This document shows positions 13,909 through 21,752 of a stretch of DNA of 32,328 nt, piece after piece. Each line of letters starts with the position of its first letter. Position 1 is the stretch's first letter. Position numbers and translations under genes: made by a program. Below the pieces are notes generated by a model that was given only the letters and a program-made list of their open reading frames with translations, ran no database searches and was not told the origin of the DNA. This stretch comes from a virus: the IMG/VR virus record IMGVR_UViG_3300048592_000365, positions 1 to 32,328 of that record. One strand, given 5' to 3'.

Positions 13909-14325
13909 ATGACCACGACTCTTACCAAGCCTCGCACTGAGGGCGACGTTGTTATTCGGAATTTCGATCCCGAATACTGCTACGACTCGGTGACGATCAC
14001 CAACAACAGCGGTGCGGAGCGGGATTTCGTTCCCGGTACGCCGTTTAACGAATCGGGCGGCACTTGGGATCCGACCCAAGATACCGAAGAGGCGAGCATT
14101 GACGGCATCCTGGTGGAGCATGTCAAAGGGCTCGCCAACAACGGTACGAAGGTGGTGCGGATGCTCGTTCGCGGGCCAGCCGTGCTTAACCGCGACGCCC
14201 TGCCGACGGTGGACTACACCAACACGGCTTTCAACCTGGCGACGGTCGCCACGCGATTGCTGGCACTCTCCCCGCCGATCATCTGCCGCCGCGAACCGAC
14301 CAAGGTTAGCCAGCAGACCACGTAA
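13909..14325 (+). CDS. Head decoration protein (lambda gpD-like)
   Basis: 138 residues, beta-rich, with the layout of capsid-stabilising decoration proteins encoded just before protein E: DVVIRNFDPEYCYDSVTITNN at the N-terminus, GTPFNESGG, a central DGILVEHVKG, then KVVRMLVRGPAVLNRDALP. It would bind the outside of the capsid at three-fold sites after expansion. CGGAG lies 11 bases before the ATG. The 55-base gap upstream has only a short 4-bp stem and no clear promoter. Confidence 0.75.
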   Translation: MTTTLTKPRTEGDVVIRNFDPEYCYDSVTITNNSGAERDFVPGTPFNESGGTWDPTQDTEEASIDGILVEHVKGLANNGTKVVRMLVRGPAVLNRDALPTVDYTNTAFNLATVATRLLALSPPIICRREPTKVSQQTT

Positions 14326-14395
14326 TTTCCCTAGTTCACTTTGACTCAATCCATTTCGGGGCGCGGCGGCGCTTACCAACCACAAGGAATCGGAA

Positions 14396-15427
14396 ATGCT
14401 AGACGTTTTCAATACCGACGCCTTCAACATGGTGTCGTTGACGACCGCGCTCAACAAGCTGCCCCATGTTCCCATGCGCATCGGGCAGATGAACTTGTTC
14501 ACGCCCAAGGGCATCACGACCCGCACGCCTGTCATCGAAGAGCGACACGGCCGCTTGTCGTTGCTGCAGACGAAGGCGCCGGGCACGCACGACCAGGTGT
14601 GGCGTTCGAATGATCGCACCGCCAAGGCGTTCAACGTGCCTTACATTCCGCTGGATGCCGAAGTCAAGGCTTCGGACGTCGCCGGCGTGCGAGCTTTCGG
14701 CAGCGAAACCGTGCTGGAAACGGTCGCCGGCAAGGTGAACGACGTGCTGCAGGAAGCCCGCAATTCGTTCGAGGCGACGTGGGAATTCCATCGCGTCAAG
14801 TCGCTGCATGGCCAATTGGTCGACGGCGACGGCTCGACGGTGCTCTACAACTGGTTCACCACGTTCGGCGTTACCGAAACGGTTGTCGCGTTCAACTTCG
14901 ACAATGCGAATCTGCCGATCACTGACAAGGCTCTGGCCGTGCATCGCGCGATCGAAGACGCCTTGGGTGGTACGCTGTTCACGGGCGTTCACGCCATCTG
15001 CGGCAACGACTTTTTCGACGCCTTCATCAAGCATCCGATGGTGAAGGATGCGTGGGACCGTTGGCAGGATGGCGCGTTCCTCCGCACCGTCAATCGCCCG
15101 CTGGGCGGCAGCGGTGGCGGCTTCAATATGTTCGACATCACCTGGGAAAACTATCGCGGTGCGATTGGCGGGACGAAGTTCGTCGCCGACAACGAGTGCC
15201 GGTTCTTCCCGACGGGCGTTTCGAACCTGTTCGAAGTTTATTACGCGCCCGCCGACTGGACGGAGACGGTCAACACGACTGGCCGCCCGCTCTACGCCAA
15301 GCAAGAGCGCAAGAAGTGGGACGAGGGCATCGACCTGCACATGCAGTCGAACCCGCTCCATATCTGCACCCGGCCGGCGTGCCTCATCAAGGGCGAAATG
15401 GGCGAAGGTTCGTCGAGCGCGTCGTAA
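14396..15427 (+). CDS. Major capsid protein (lambda gpE family)
   Basis: 343 residues, the usual length for protein E. Recognisable features are an N-terminal arm (LDVFNTDAFNMVSLT), the LTPKGI-like FTPKGITTRTPVIEE segment, VPYIPLDAEVKASDV, the ARNSFEATWEFHRVKSLHG helix, and the C-terminal VYYAPADWTETVNTTGRPLYAK block typical of the family. It forms the HK97-fold icosahedral shell. It ends in a Ser-rich tail (GEGSSSAS) that is unusual and resembles tails on two other virion proteins here. AAGGAATCGGAA precedes the ATG. No proteolytic pro-segment is obvious. Confidence 0.9.
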   Translation: MLDVFNTDAFNMVSLTTALNKLPHVPMRIGQMNLFTPKGITTRTPVIEERHGRLSLLQTKAPGTHDQVWRSNDRTAKAFNVPYIPLDAEVKASDVAGVRAFGSETVLETVAGKVNDVLQEARNSFEATWEFHRVKSLHGQLVDGDGSTVLYNWFTTFGVTETVVAFNFDNANLPITDKALAVHRAIEDALGGTLFTGVHAICGNDFFDAFIKHPMVKDAWDRWQDGAFLRTVNRPLGGSGGGFNMFDITWENYRGAIGGTKFVADNECRFFPTGVSNLFEVYYAPADWTETVNTTGRPLYAKQERKKWDEGIDLHMQSNPLHICTRPACLIKGEMGEGSSSAS

Positions 15428-15501
15428 GTCGTGCGGTCGTAGCGTTTTGGCGAGTCGCACAGTGCCTCTCGCTTGCACAGAAACCATCGGGAGAGTTTTT
15501 C

Positions 15502-15909
15502 ATGTCGCATCTACAGCAATCGACGTTCGAAGTGGACAAGTCCGGCGGCGGATTGATGCTGCTTTGGCGAGAACTGTCGGCCATCGGTGCTTTCGCCCGC
15601 AACGACAGCGGCAAGTCGCTGACGATCATTTGCCCGAGCAACGTGATGCGCGGGGCTCGCGAGTTGATCGAGAAGTACAGCTACCCCGAGAACGTCACCG
15701 CAGACAACGCCGGCGGTCGCAGCGACGACTTGCCGAATTACGACGAAGATCCACCCGAGCCGCAACGTGAGGAAGTTGCCGCCGACGATTCGCCGGTGGG
15801 AAGTGAAGGGCCGACGGCTGGACCCGACGATCCAACCACCCTGGACGAATCGCCCGAGGAAGCCCCGCGTCGCAATCGTCGCGTCCGCAAGGAAGCCGCT
15901 GCCGAATAA
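15502..15909 (+). CDS. Probable head-tail protein with acidic disordered tail
   Basis: 135 residues from ATG 15502 with GGGAGAG upstream. Residues 1-60 are a compact helical/beta part (TFEVDKSGGGLMLLWRELSA, then KSLTIICPSNVMRGARELI). Residues 70-120 are acidic, Pro-rich and probably disordered, and the end is basic (RRNRRVRKEAAAE). A longer upstream reading overlaps the capsid gene in another frame and is rejected. It lies between the capsid and gpG-like genes, a position used by head-completion proteins, but I do not recognise the family. Confidence 0.6.
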   Translation: MSHLQQSTFEVDKSGGGLMLLWRELSAIGAFARNDSGKSLTIICPSNVMRGARELIEKYSYPENVTADNAGGRSDDLPNYDEDPPEPQREEVAADDSPVGSEGPTAGPDDPTTLDESPEEAPRRNRRVRKEAAAE

Positions 15910-16475
15910 TGACCACCATTTCCGCCACCGTTCGCGTTGATCTTCGACCCCTGCAGCGTTTTCGCGCGCAGGTGGATCGGGATTTGCGCGGCAGTGGCAA
16001 TGGTCCGATTCGGCAAGCGTTGAAGCAATGGGCGGTTCGCTACATGACGTTTATCCAGCGTCGGTATCGCGCGAACTCGCGCGGGGCTGGAGAGTGGCCA
16101 GATTTGGCAGAGTCGACCAAGCGACGACGGCGCGGGCCGCGACGCGGGAGAGGCGGAGCTCGCAAGTTTTCCATCCTCATCGACACGGGAACACTGTTCG
16201 CCGCGACTGATCCTATCTTCCAACGCAAGCCCGGCCAGCTACAGGACGACATTCCATTCGGCGTGCGCGTCGGATTTGGTGGGCCGGCAGGGCATCCAGG
16301 TGGGCGAGCAACCATCGCGGACATCGCCAGCTTTCACCAAACCGGCGCGGGCCGACTTCCGCGCCGCGAAATCCTTGTTCCGCCGACGGAAACGGTCATG
16401 CGGCAGATGGGCAGTGACATGAGCCGCGCTGTCTCGCGCATGATCGGCGAAACCGGAAACGGAGGTGGTTTGTGA
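15909..16475 (+). CDS. Phage virion morphogenesis protein (Mu gpG/tail completion type)
   Basis: 188 residues. The family pattern is visible: an N-terminal helix (QALKQWAVRYMTFIQRRY), a basic stretch (TKRRRRGPRRGRGG), LIDTGTLFAAT (90-100), then IASFHQTGAGRLPRREILVPP (139-159). This is the tail-completion/gpG layout, where the protein connects the neck to the tail. It overlaps the preceding stop by one base (TAATG) and the next start by 4 bases. Confidence 0.75.
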   Translation: MTTISATVRVDLRPLQRFRAQVDRDLRGSGNGPIRQALKQWAVRYMTFIQRRYRANSRGAGEWPDLAESTKRRRRGPRRGRGGARKFSILIDTGTLFAATDPIFQRKPGQLQDDIPFGVRVGFGGPAGHPGGRATIADIASFHQTGAGRLPRREILVPPTETVMRQMGSDMSRAVSRMIGETGNGGGL

Positions 16476-17047
16476 GCAATAAGATACTCACCCCAAACCC
16501 GTTGACGCTGGTTCACGATGCGTTGTGGCGCATGGCTGATGCTGCGATGGATCTTGATAACATCGTTCGCGCCGGCAACCGTATTAGATTCAACTCGCCG
16601 ACGAATCGCGATCCGCTCAAGCAGACAGTTGCCGACGCTGACTTGCCAGAACTGATTCTCGAGCCGGCAGGGACGCCGCGTTCGAACATCTGCAACACCA
16701 GTAGCACGTCGATGCTAACGCAGCGCTGGCGATGGGTGGTTTCGACGGGCGATCTTCGCGCGAACTATCGGCTGCTGCCCGTGAAGTGGGCGATTTTCGT
16801 CGCCATGGTCAACTGGAAAACCGAACTCTGCGCCCTCGAATGGCCAGTCGGTAGCGGGCGAACTTTCGTGAAGATGGCCAACACCCTGGACGCCCAAGAA
16901 GGCGAAAGCGATCGCGCGTTGAACCGCGGCATTGTCGGTTGGTCGTGCGTATGGGCGTGCGAAATTGAAATGCATCTTAAAACCCAAGACATTCGGAATC
17001 TCCTGGCGGACGAATCTGAAATCGAATCTTCTTCATCGTCCGCATAA
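16472..17047 (+). CDS. Probable tail terminator protein
   Basis: 191 residues from a GTG start inside the previous stop. The pattern RWRWVVSTGD, LPVKWAIFVAMVNW, FVKMANTLDAQEG, then NRGIVGWSCVWACEIEMHL resembles tail-terminator proteins that cap the tube. The position just before the tail tube gene agrees. It ends with a poly-Ser tail (ESEIESSSSSA). The assignment is moderate and rests on pattern and order. Confidence 0.6.
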   Translation: MSNKILTPNPLTLVHDALWRMADAAMDLDNIVRAGNRIRFNSPTNRDPLKQTVADADLPELILEPAGTPRSNICNTSSTSMLTQRWRWVVSTGDLRANYRLLPVKWAIFVAMVNWKTELCALEWPVGSGRTFVKMANTLDAQEGESDRALNRGIVGWSCVWACEIEMHLKTQDIRNLLADESEIESSSSSA

Positions 17048-17062
17048 CCGGAGCAACGAAAT

Positions 17063-17965
17063 ATGTCAGGCCCGCACAGTGGTAAATTCGGCGTTGTCAA
17101 CGGTCAGTCGACGGTTCGCAATTGGTCGATCGGCGAAACGATGGCACCGGCGCCGTTCGTCGCGAGCAACACAAAAGGCGGCACCGGCCGGCGCACAGGC
17201 GTGAAGGCTTGGGCGGGCTCGTTCAATCAATTTGGCGGCATCCCCACGGTGCTACCAGGTCAGTTGTTCGCGTTTGCGGGCTACACCGCCCCCGACAACG
17301 ACACGCTCGCCGGCGTTGGCACGAAATACAGCGGCCAAGCAATCATCGATCAACTCGTAGTCAATTTCGATTGGACGAGCGGCGCTGTCATCAACACGCA
17401 ATCGAGCTTTTCGGGGCACCTCGCCTTGACCGTGGAAGATGGCGCGGCAGCACTGGCCGACAATACCGATCCCGACGTTCCAAGCGTCTGCTGTGCCAAG
17501 ATCGAAGTGGGCGGCATGGGCATGGAAGATTGCTCAGTGAGCGAGCCCGAAAGCAGCCTGGGCGATGCAAGCGACGAGTGGGAGAACCTTGCCCAAGCAA
17601 CGCTCACGATCACCGCCGCGAATCAATCGTTCGTGAATTCGTCGACGAACTGCTGGACCGGCCGCAAGCCCGGCAACATCGACTGGACGCTGGCCGTCGT
17701 CGAGCAGCAAACGCAACGATTCGGCGGCATCTACGAAAAGATCAAGCGGGGAAATTCAGTCGAACTGAAATTGTTCATCGACGACGAAAATTACTGGTGG
17801 CTGAAGTGGGGCATGGTGCATGACTTTAGCGACATCACGGTGGAACGCGAAAGCGGCGCGATCATCGCGCGAACAGTGAACATCAGCAAGAACGGATTCC
17901 TCAACGGCAACACGGGCCTCATCCGCCTGCCGGGTGCGGGCAGCAACTTCTGGCCGGAAGCGTAA
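17063..17965 (+). CDS. Tail tube (major tail) protein
   Basis: 300 residues, beta-rich, with GRRTGVKAWAGSFNQFGG near the start, GQLFAFAGYTA, a repeat of Trp-containing strands (KPGNIDWTLAVVEQQTQRFGG), then LKLFIDDENYWWLKWG. Order (after the terminator, before the frameshifted chaperone and tape measure) makes it the tail tube subunit that stacks in hexamers. No sheath gene follows, which supports a non-contractile tail. CGGAGCAACGAAAT provides the ribosome site. Confidence 0.75.
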   Translation: MSGPHSGKFGVVNGQSTVRNWSIGETMAPAPFVASNTKGGTGRRTGVKAWAGSFNQFGGIPTVLPGQLFAFAGYTAPDNDTLAGVGTKYSGQAIIDQLVVNFDWTSGAVINTQSSFSGHLALTVEDGAAALADNTDPDVPSVCCAKIEVGGMGMEDCSVSEPESSLGDASDEWENLAQATLTITAANQSFVNSSTNCWTGRKPGNIDWTLAVVEQQTQRFGGIYEKIKRGNSVELKLFIDDENYWWLKWGMVHDFSDITVERESGAIIARTVNISKNGFLNGNTGLIRLPGAGSNFWPEA

Positions 17966-18001
17966 GTTGCGATTCGGGGCAGTTACTATCGGGAGAAAAG
18001 T

Positions 18002-18511
18002 ATGTCGAATTCGTCCAGTGATTCGCGATTGCGAAAGCGCCTTACCAATGGCGGTACGCCGGTTACGTTCTATGAAGATGATGGCACCGGCCAGTTTGTC
18101 GAGCGTACTTTCTTCGCCAGCGATTTTTCGGATCGCGACGTAACCGAACTCGATGAGTGGGTGCGCACGCAATACATCCGCACCGCCCGGCAAAGCCTCA
18201 CGCCCGACATGGACGAGGCGGATCGTAAGGAGACGATCGGAATTGCGCTGGAAGCCGCCGCAGGGCTGACCTGGACGAGCCCGCGAGGCATTCGCATGGT
18301 GAACACTCCCGCCGGCTGGACGCAGATCACTTGGCGTTTTCTGCGCCGCAACCATCCAGAAATCACAATCGATCGCGTGCAATCGTTACTTCTGAATCCG
18401 CAGAACCGCCAAGAGGCTGAGCAGGTTTTGGAGCGAATCAACGAGTCGAATAACGAAGTCGCCACGGCCAGTCAAAAAAAAACGCGCGGCAAGGCAAGGA
18501 GCCGGAGGTAA
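18002..18511 (+). CDS. Tail assembly chaperone, upstream (G-type) product
   Basis: 169 residues when read without frameshift. It is helical (ELDEWVRTQYIRTARQSL, then IGIALEAAAGLTW) and ends in a basic tail after an A-run. It binds the tape measure during tail building in the known families. The stop (18509-18511) lies 27 bases past a slippery A-run, and the -1 frame continues to 18696. GGGAGAAAAGT precedes the ATG. It lies between tail tube and tape measure, the classic place. Confidence 0.8.
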   Translation: MSNSSSDSRLRKRLTNGGTPVTFYEDDGTGQFVERTFFASDFSDRDVTELDEWVRTQYIRTARQSLTPDMDEADRKETIGIALEAAAGLTWTSPRGIRMVNTPAGWTQITWRFLRRNHPEITIDRVQSLLLNPQNRQEAEQVLERINESNNEVATASQKKTRGKARSRR

Positions 18512-18696
18512 CGGCGGCGCAGCGATACCGCTTACTCGCTCGCATGTACGGATGGACGTTTGATGAAATTGCGTCCATGACGATCGATCAGCAGATATTA
18601 GCGATAGGGGGCGACGAGGCAGACCCCGACGACAACCGCATGACGTTCCGCACGCAAAAAGAATTTGAGCAATGGCTCGCCAATAAGAGCAAATAG
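18002..18696 (+). CDS. Tail assembly chaperone, -1 frameshift fusion (GT-type)
   Basis: Slipping back one base at A_AAA_AAA (18475-18481) joins the first 160 residues to 71 further residues in the -1 frame, 231 in total. The extension reads through AAQRYRLLARMYGWTFDEIA and FRTQKEFEQWLANKSK to TAG 18694-18696, just before the tape measure ATG. Its protein-like sequence and the lack of its own good start support fusion. Known chaperone pairs are made this way in set ratios. Other readings such as an independent start at ATG 18544 lack a ribosome site. Confidence 0.8.
18474..18482 (+). promoter_or_regulatory. Programmed -1 ribosomal frameshift site (A9 run)
   Basis: Nine A residues contain the heptamer A_AAA_AAA in correct register with the zero frame (Gln-Lys-Lys). 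The zero-frame stop is 27 bases downstream, and the -1 frame is open for 71 codons. Confidence 0.8.
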
Positions 18697-18701
18697 CGCC
18701 C

Positions 18702-20957
18702 ATGTCAAATAAAGTCGTAACCGAACTGACGACCAACAATTCGGGCCTCAACACGGGCCTGAATTCTGGCGAAAAGTCTATTCGCAATTACGCGAATCGC
18801 GTTACGGGCATGATGCGCGGAGTCGCCACATCCCTGGCCGGATTCTTCGCCGTGCAAAAGCTGGCGGACTTCACGATGGAGGTTCGCAATCTGTCGATGG
18901 AGGCAGAAGATGCGGGGTCTAAGTTCGATACGGTGTTTGGCCCTGCCGTCGGCAAGGTAACGAAGTTCGTGGAAGAATTCGCGAACATGGCCGGCTTCGC
19001 CAAGCACGAATTGAAAGACCTACTTGGTACTTCCGGCAACGTGCTGCAGGGACTCGGGGCAACCGAAGGGCAGGCGGCCGAGCTCGCCGAGGGCATGGCA
19101 AGGCTGGCTGGCGATCTTGCGAGCTTCAATGGCGCCACGAAAGACACGCCCAACGTGCTGCGAGCCCTGCAGTCGGCGCTCACGGGCGAGCGAGAGGCGT
19201 TGAAAACCTATGGCATCGTCATCACGCAGGCGGAAGTGGACACCGTAGCGTTAGGCATGGCCGGAAAGAAAACGGCAGGCGACCTAACGCAGCTCGAAAA
19301 GGCGCAGGCGACCGTTGCTCTCGCCTACGAAAAGGCAGCCAAGGCAGTGGGCGACCTCGAACGCACGCAAGATTCCGCCAGCAATAAAGCCGCCGCCCGC
19401 GCCGCACGCTGGAAAGATTTGAAGGTGGCAATTGGCGATCAACTTGCCCCAGCATTTGACAAGCTCGGTGACGCGACCGGCGCATTCGTCGAAGAGTTGA
19501 GTCGAGCCATGCCCGTGGTCGTCGAATTCGCTGATGCGATCGGCGAGTGGTCTGATTCGCTATTCGATGCTGGCACCGAAGTTGATGAGTTGGGTGGAAA
19601 GCTGACCGCATTTCAGTCGGTGACGACACGAGCCATGGTCGCAATTCAGATGGCGTTCGAAAGAACATTTGGCAATCTCGCCATCCTGACCAAAGGCGCG
19701 GGCCGCAACCTAGGCGATTTGATCACCGTGCTTGAATCGCTCGCAACCGACGGGCCGATGGCGGCAAGCAAAACGGTTTTGCGGCTAGGAAAAGATGCCG
19801 CCAAAAATCCCAACGAAAGCCTGAACCTGTCGCCACTCAAGGATGAATTTGAGAAGCGAGTAAAAGACATCGAAGAGTCGTTTCGGCTACAGAATAAAGA
19901 TGCCGCACGCCAGCGAGAGCGTGCTCCACGCGAGCCACGCGGCCCGATGGATGCGCCAGATGCGCCAGGCAAGGCGACCAAGGATAGCGGCGGGCGTGCC
20001 GGCGGCACCGAAGGGTTGGAAGCCCTCTACAACCGGATTAGCGGCGCGGCATCGCAGAACCCGCAGGTGAAGGCCGTCGAAAAGGTGAAGGCCGCAGTCG
20101 ACGCTGGCGCTGAGAAGATCGTGGAAGCAATCAAAGGCGGCAAGGATGGCGCTGTACCGGCCGGCGCTGCCGCTCCGCTTGGCCCAACGCCCGAGCAGGC
20201 CCGCGCGGATCGCGCCGACGCAATTAACCGTATCCAGCAGAATCGCGCCGCGGAAGAGCGTCGTCGTGCTACTCGTGGCGATCGACCAATGCGGACGGCG
20301 GAAGATGACACGGGCGAGCGTGAGGGTCGTCAGATCCAAAATGCCTTTCGCATTGTGGAAGCCCGCGAAGCACGCGAAAAGCGAATGCAGGAAAATGCGG
20401 CCAGGGTTAAGGCGGCGAACGCTGAGCGAGACGCCAAGCTGCAGGAAAAGTACCTCCAAGACGTGCTGGCCGGTCGTCGGCTCGGTGGCGATGACGGCGC
20501 CAAGGCGTTGGGCGACTTCGCAGCCCGGCGCGACGCTGACAGTGGCTATCGCACGGTCAAGGGTGACAGCGGCCCAACGACCATGGGTAGCCAAAACCGT
20601 GGCGACGGACGCACCCCCACAGCGACGCTCGACCGAATCGCCGAAGTCGAAGCCTTTCGCCGACAAGCCGCTGACCGTTCGGCTGCAGCAGATCGTGAGC
20701 GAGCAATCGAAGCCGCGGCCAAGCAGCGGCAGGAAAGCGAAGCACGAATCGCCGCTGCAGGCAACGTACTGGCTGCGGCCGGCGCGGCAGGACGTGCTGG
20801 CCAAAGTGGCACAGCCGACGAATTTCTAAAGATGAACGACAACCTGGGTAAAGCTGTTCGCGAGTTAGAGAAAGCGACCGCCGAAAACGCGAAGCAAACG
20901 CAGCAACTCCAAACCCTCAACGCCCAAATTCCCCAAGTCGGCACTCTAGCCCGCTAA
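18702..20957 (+). CDS. Tail tape measure protein
   Basis: 751 residues, the longest gene here. The N-terminal part has the tape measure pattern (NYANRVTGMMRGVATSLAGF, hydrophobic 40-57) and the conserved ALTGEREALKTYGIVITQAE stretch (about 160-180). The second half (about 390-751) is Ala/Arg/Glu-rich, coiled and of low complexity, with no lysozyme or peptidase domain visible. At the usual ruler value of about 1.5 angstrom per residue the tail would be near 110 nm. It follows the frameshifted chaperone, as expected. No clear ribosome site is seen, so coupling to the chaperone stop (5 bases upstream) is likely. Confidence 0.85.
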   Translation: MSNKVVTELTTNNSGLNTGLNSGEKSIRNYANRVTGMMRGVATSLAGFFAVQKLADFTMEVRNLSMEAEDAGSKFDTVFGPAVGKVTKFVEEFANMAGFAKHELKDLLGTSGNVLQGLGATEGQAAELAEGMARLAGDLASFNGATKDTPNVLRALQSALTGEREALKTYGIVITQAEVDTVALGMAGKKTAGDLTQLEKAQATVALAYEKAAKAVGDLERTQDSASNKAAARAARWKDLKVAIGDQLAPAFDKLGDATGAFVEELSRAMPVVVEFADAIGEWSDSLFDAGTEVDELGGKLTAFQSVTTRAMVAIQMAFERTFGNLAILTKGAGRNLGDLITVLESLATDGPMAASKTVLRLGKDAAKNPNESLNLSPLKDEFEKRVKDIEESFRLQNKDAARQRERAPREPRGPMDAPDAPGKATKDSGGRAGGTEGLEALYNRISGAASQNPQVKAVEKVKAAVDAGAEKIVEAIKGGKDGAVPAGAAAPLGPTPEQARADRADAINRIQQNRAAEERRRATRGDRPMRTAEDDTGEREGRQIQNAFRIVEAREAREKRMQENAARVKAANAERDAKLQEKYLQDVLAGRRLGGDDGAKALGDFAARRDADSGYRTVKGDSGPTTMGSQNRGDGRTPTATLDRIAEVEAFRRQAADRSAAADRERAIEAAAKQRQESEARIAAAGNVLAAAGAAGRAGQSGTADEFLKMNDNLGKAVRELEKATAENAKQTQQLQTLNAQIPQVGTLAR

Positions 20958-20960
20958 CCC

Positions 20961-21749
20961 ATGCCAATTACATTCTCCACCGTTGCGTGCAGCGAGTTTC
21001 ACACTTCGCTGCAACCCCAACAGGAAACGATTGGGCGCGAGGATTGGACTGCGCAGGCAACGCTGCAATGTGCCTGGGCAGATCGGCATGCGCTCGTATT
21101 CGACATTCTTTCGAACCAGCGAGTGTGGCCTTACGGCTCGCACAGCCTAAAGCCCCGCGCCCATCAATGTTCAATCGGCGTGCTGCCCTCGAGCGGATCG
21201 CAAGACGGCCAAGGTTATTCGTACAGTGATGCCCTTGTCACCGTGCATTACGCCGTGCCGCCGGATGGTGGCGGTGATCAACCGTTGATTTCGGAAGAGA
21301 TTGAGCCAGCCACCGAATTTATCACGCTCGACCATAAGGCATTTCTCTGGACGGACTCCGACGGCGATCCGCTGTTGGAAGATGAGTCGCCCGGCAAGCT
21401 AGTGCGAACGGTTCGTTTTCGCCGGACCTACTTTCAGGTGCCGCCTGGCTTGCACGTCGATTTCATCAACCTGCCCGGCTCATGCAATAACGATTCGGTT
21501 TCATCGTCCAGTTTCGGCATGGCGTTCGCCGCGCAGACGCTGGTGTTCGAAGATCCGATTGTTAGCCGAACGATCAAGACCGACGGCAGCGGTTACGCGC
21601 TCACGGTGGCGACCAGCTTTCTCTACAAAAACACCGGCTGGAATAAGTTCTGGCGAGCCAAAACACAGACGTTCGAAACGATTGTAACTCGCGATGGAAC
21701 TCCGTACATCAATTACCCGCTCGCCACCTGGACGAACATCTGGATTTAA
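20961..21749 (+). CDS. Minor (distal) tail protein
   Basis: 262 residues, beta-rich, with WTAQATLQCAWADRHALVF near the start, a variable middle and a C-terminal GTPYINYPLATWTNIWI. Position directly after the tape measure suits a distal tail or hub protein. I cannot assign a named family. It starts 3 bases after the tape measure stop and is followed by the Ser-Gly protein after 3 bases. Confidence 0.55.
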   Translation: MPITFSTVACSEFHTSLQPQQETIGREDWTAQATLQCAWADRHALVFDILSNQRVWPYGSHSLKPRAHQCSIGVLPSSGSQDGQGYSYSDALVTVHYAVPPDGGGDQPLISEEIEPATEFITLDHKAFLWTDSDGDPLLEDESPGKLVRTVRFRRTYFQVPPGLHVDFINLPGSCNNDSVSSSSFGMAFAAQTLVFEDPIVSRTIKTDGSGYALTVATSFLYKNTGWNKFWRAKTQTFETIVTRDGTPYINYPLATWTNIWI

Positions 21750-21752
21750 GCC

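Noticed and set aside
13714-14634. 306-codon minus-strand open frame across decoration and capsid genes
   Set aside because: It crosses several well-supported plus-strand genes and has low-information composition.
14399-15487. 362-codon minus-strand open frame opposite the capsid gene
   Set aside because: It is a shadow of the major capsid protein in GC-rich codons: Arg/Ala/Val-rich, no family pattern, no ribosome site.
19887-20804. 305-codon minus-strand open frame opposite the tape measure gene
   Set aside because: The long open frame comes from the biased codons of the Ala/Arg/Glu-rich tape measure; no recognisable protein features.
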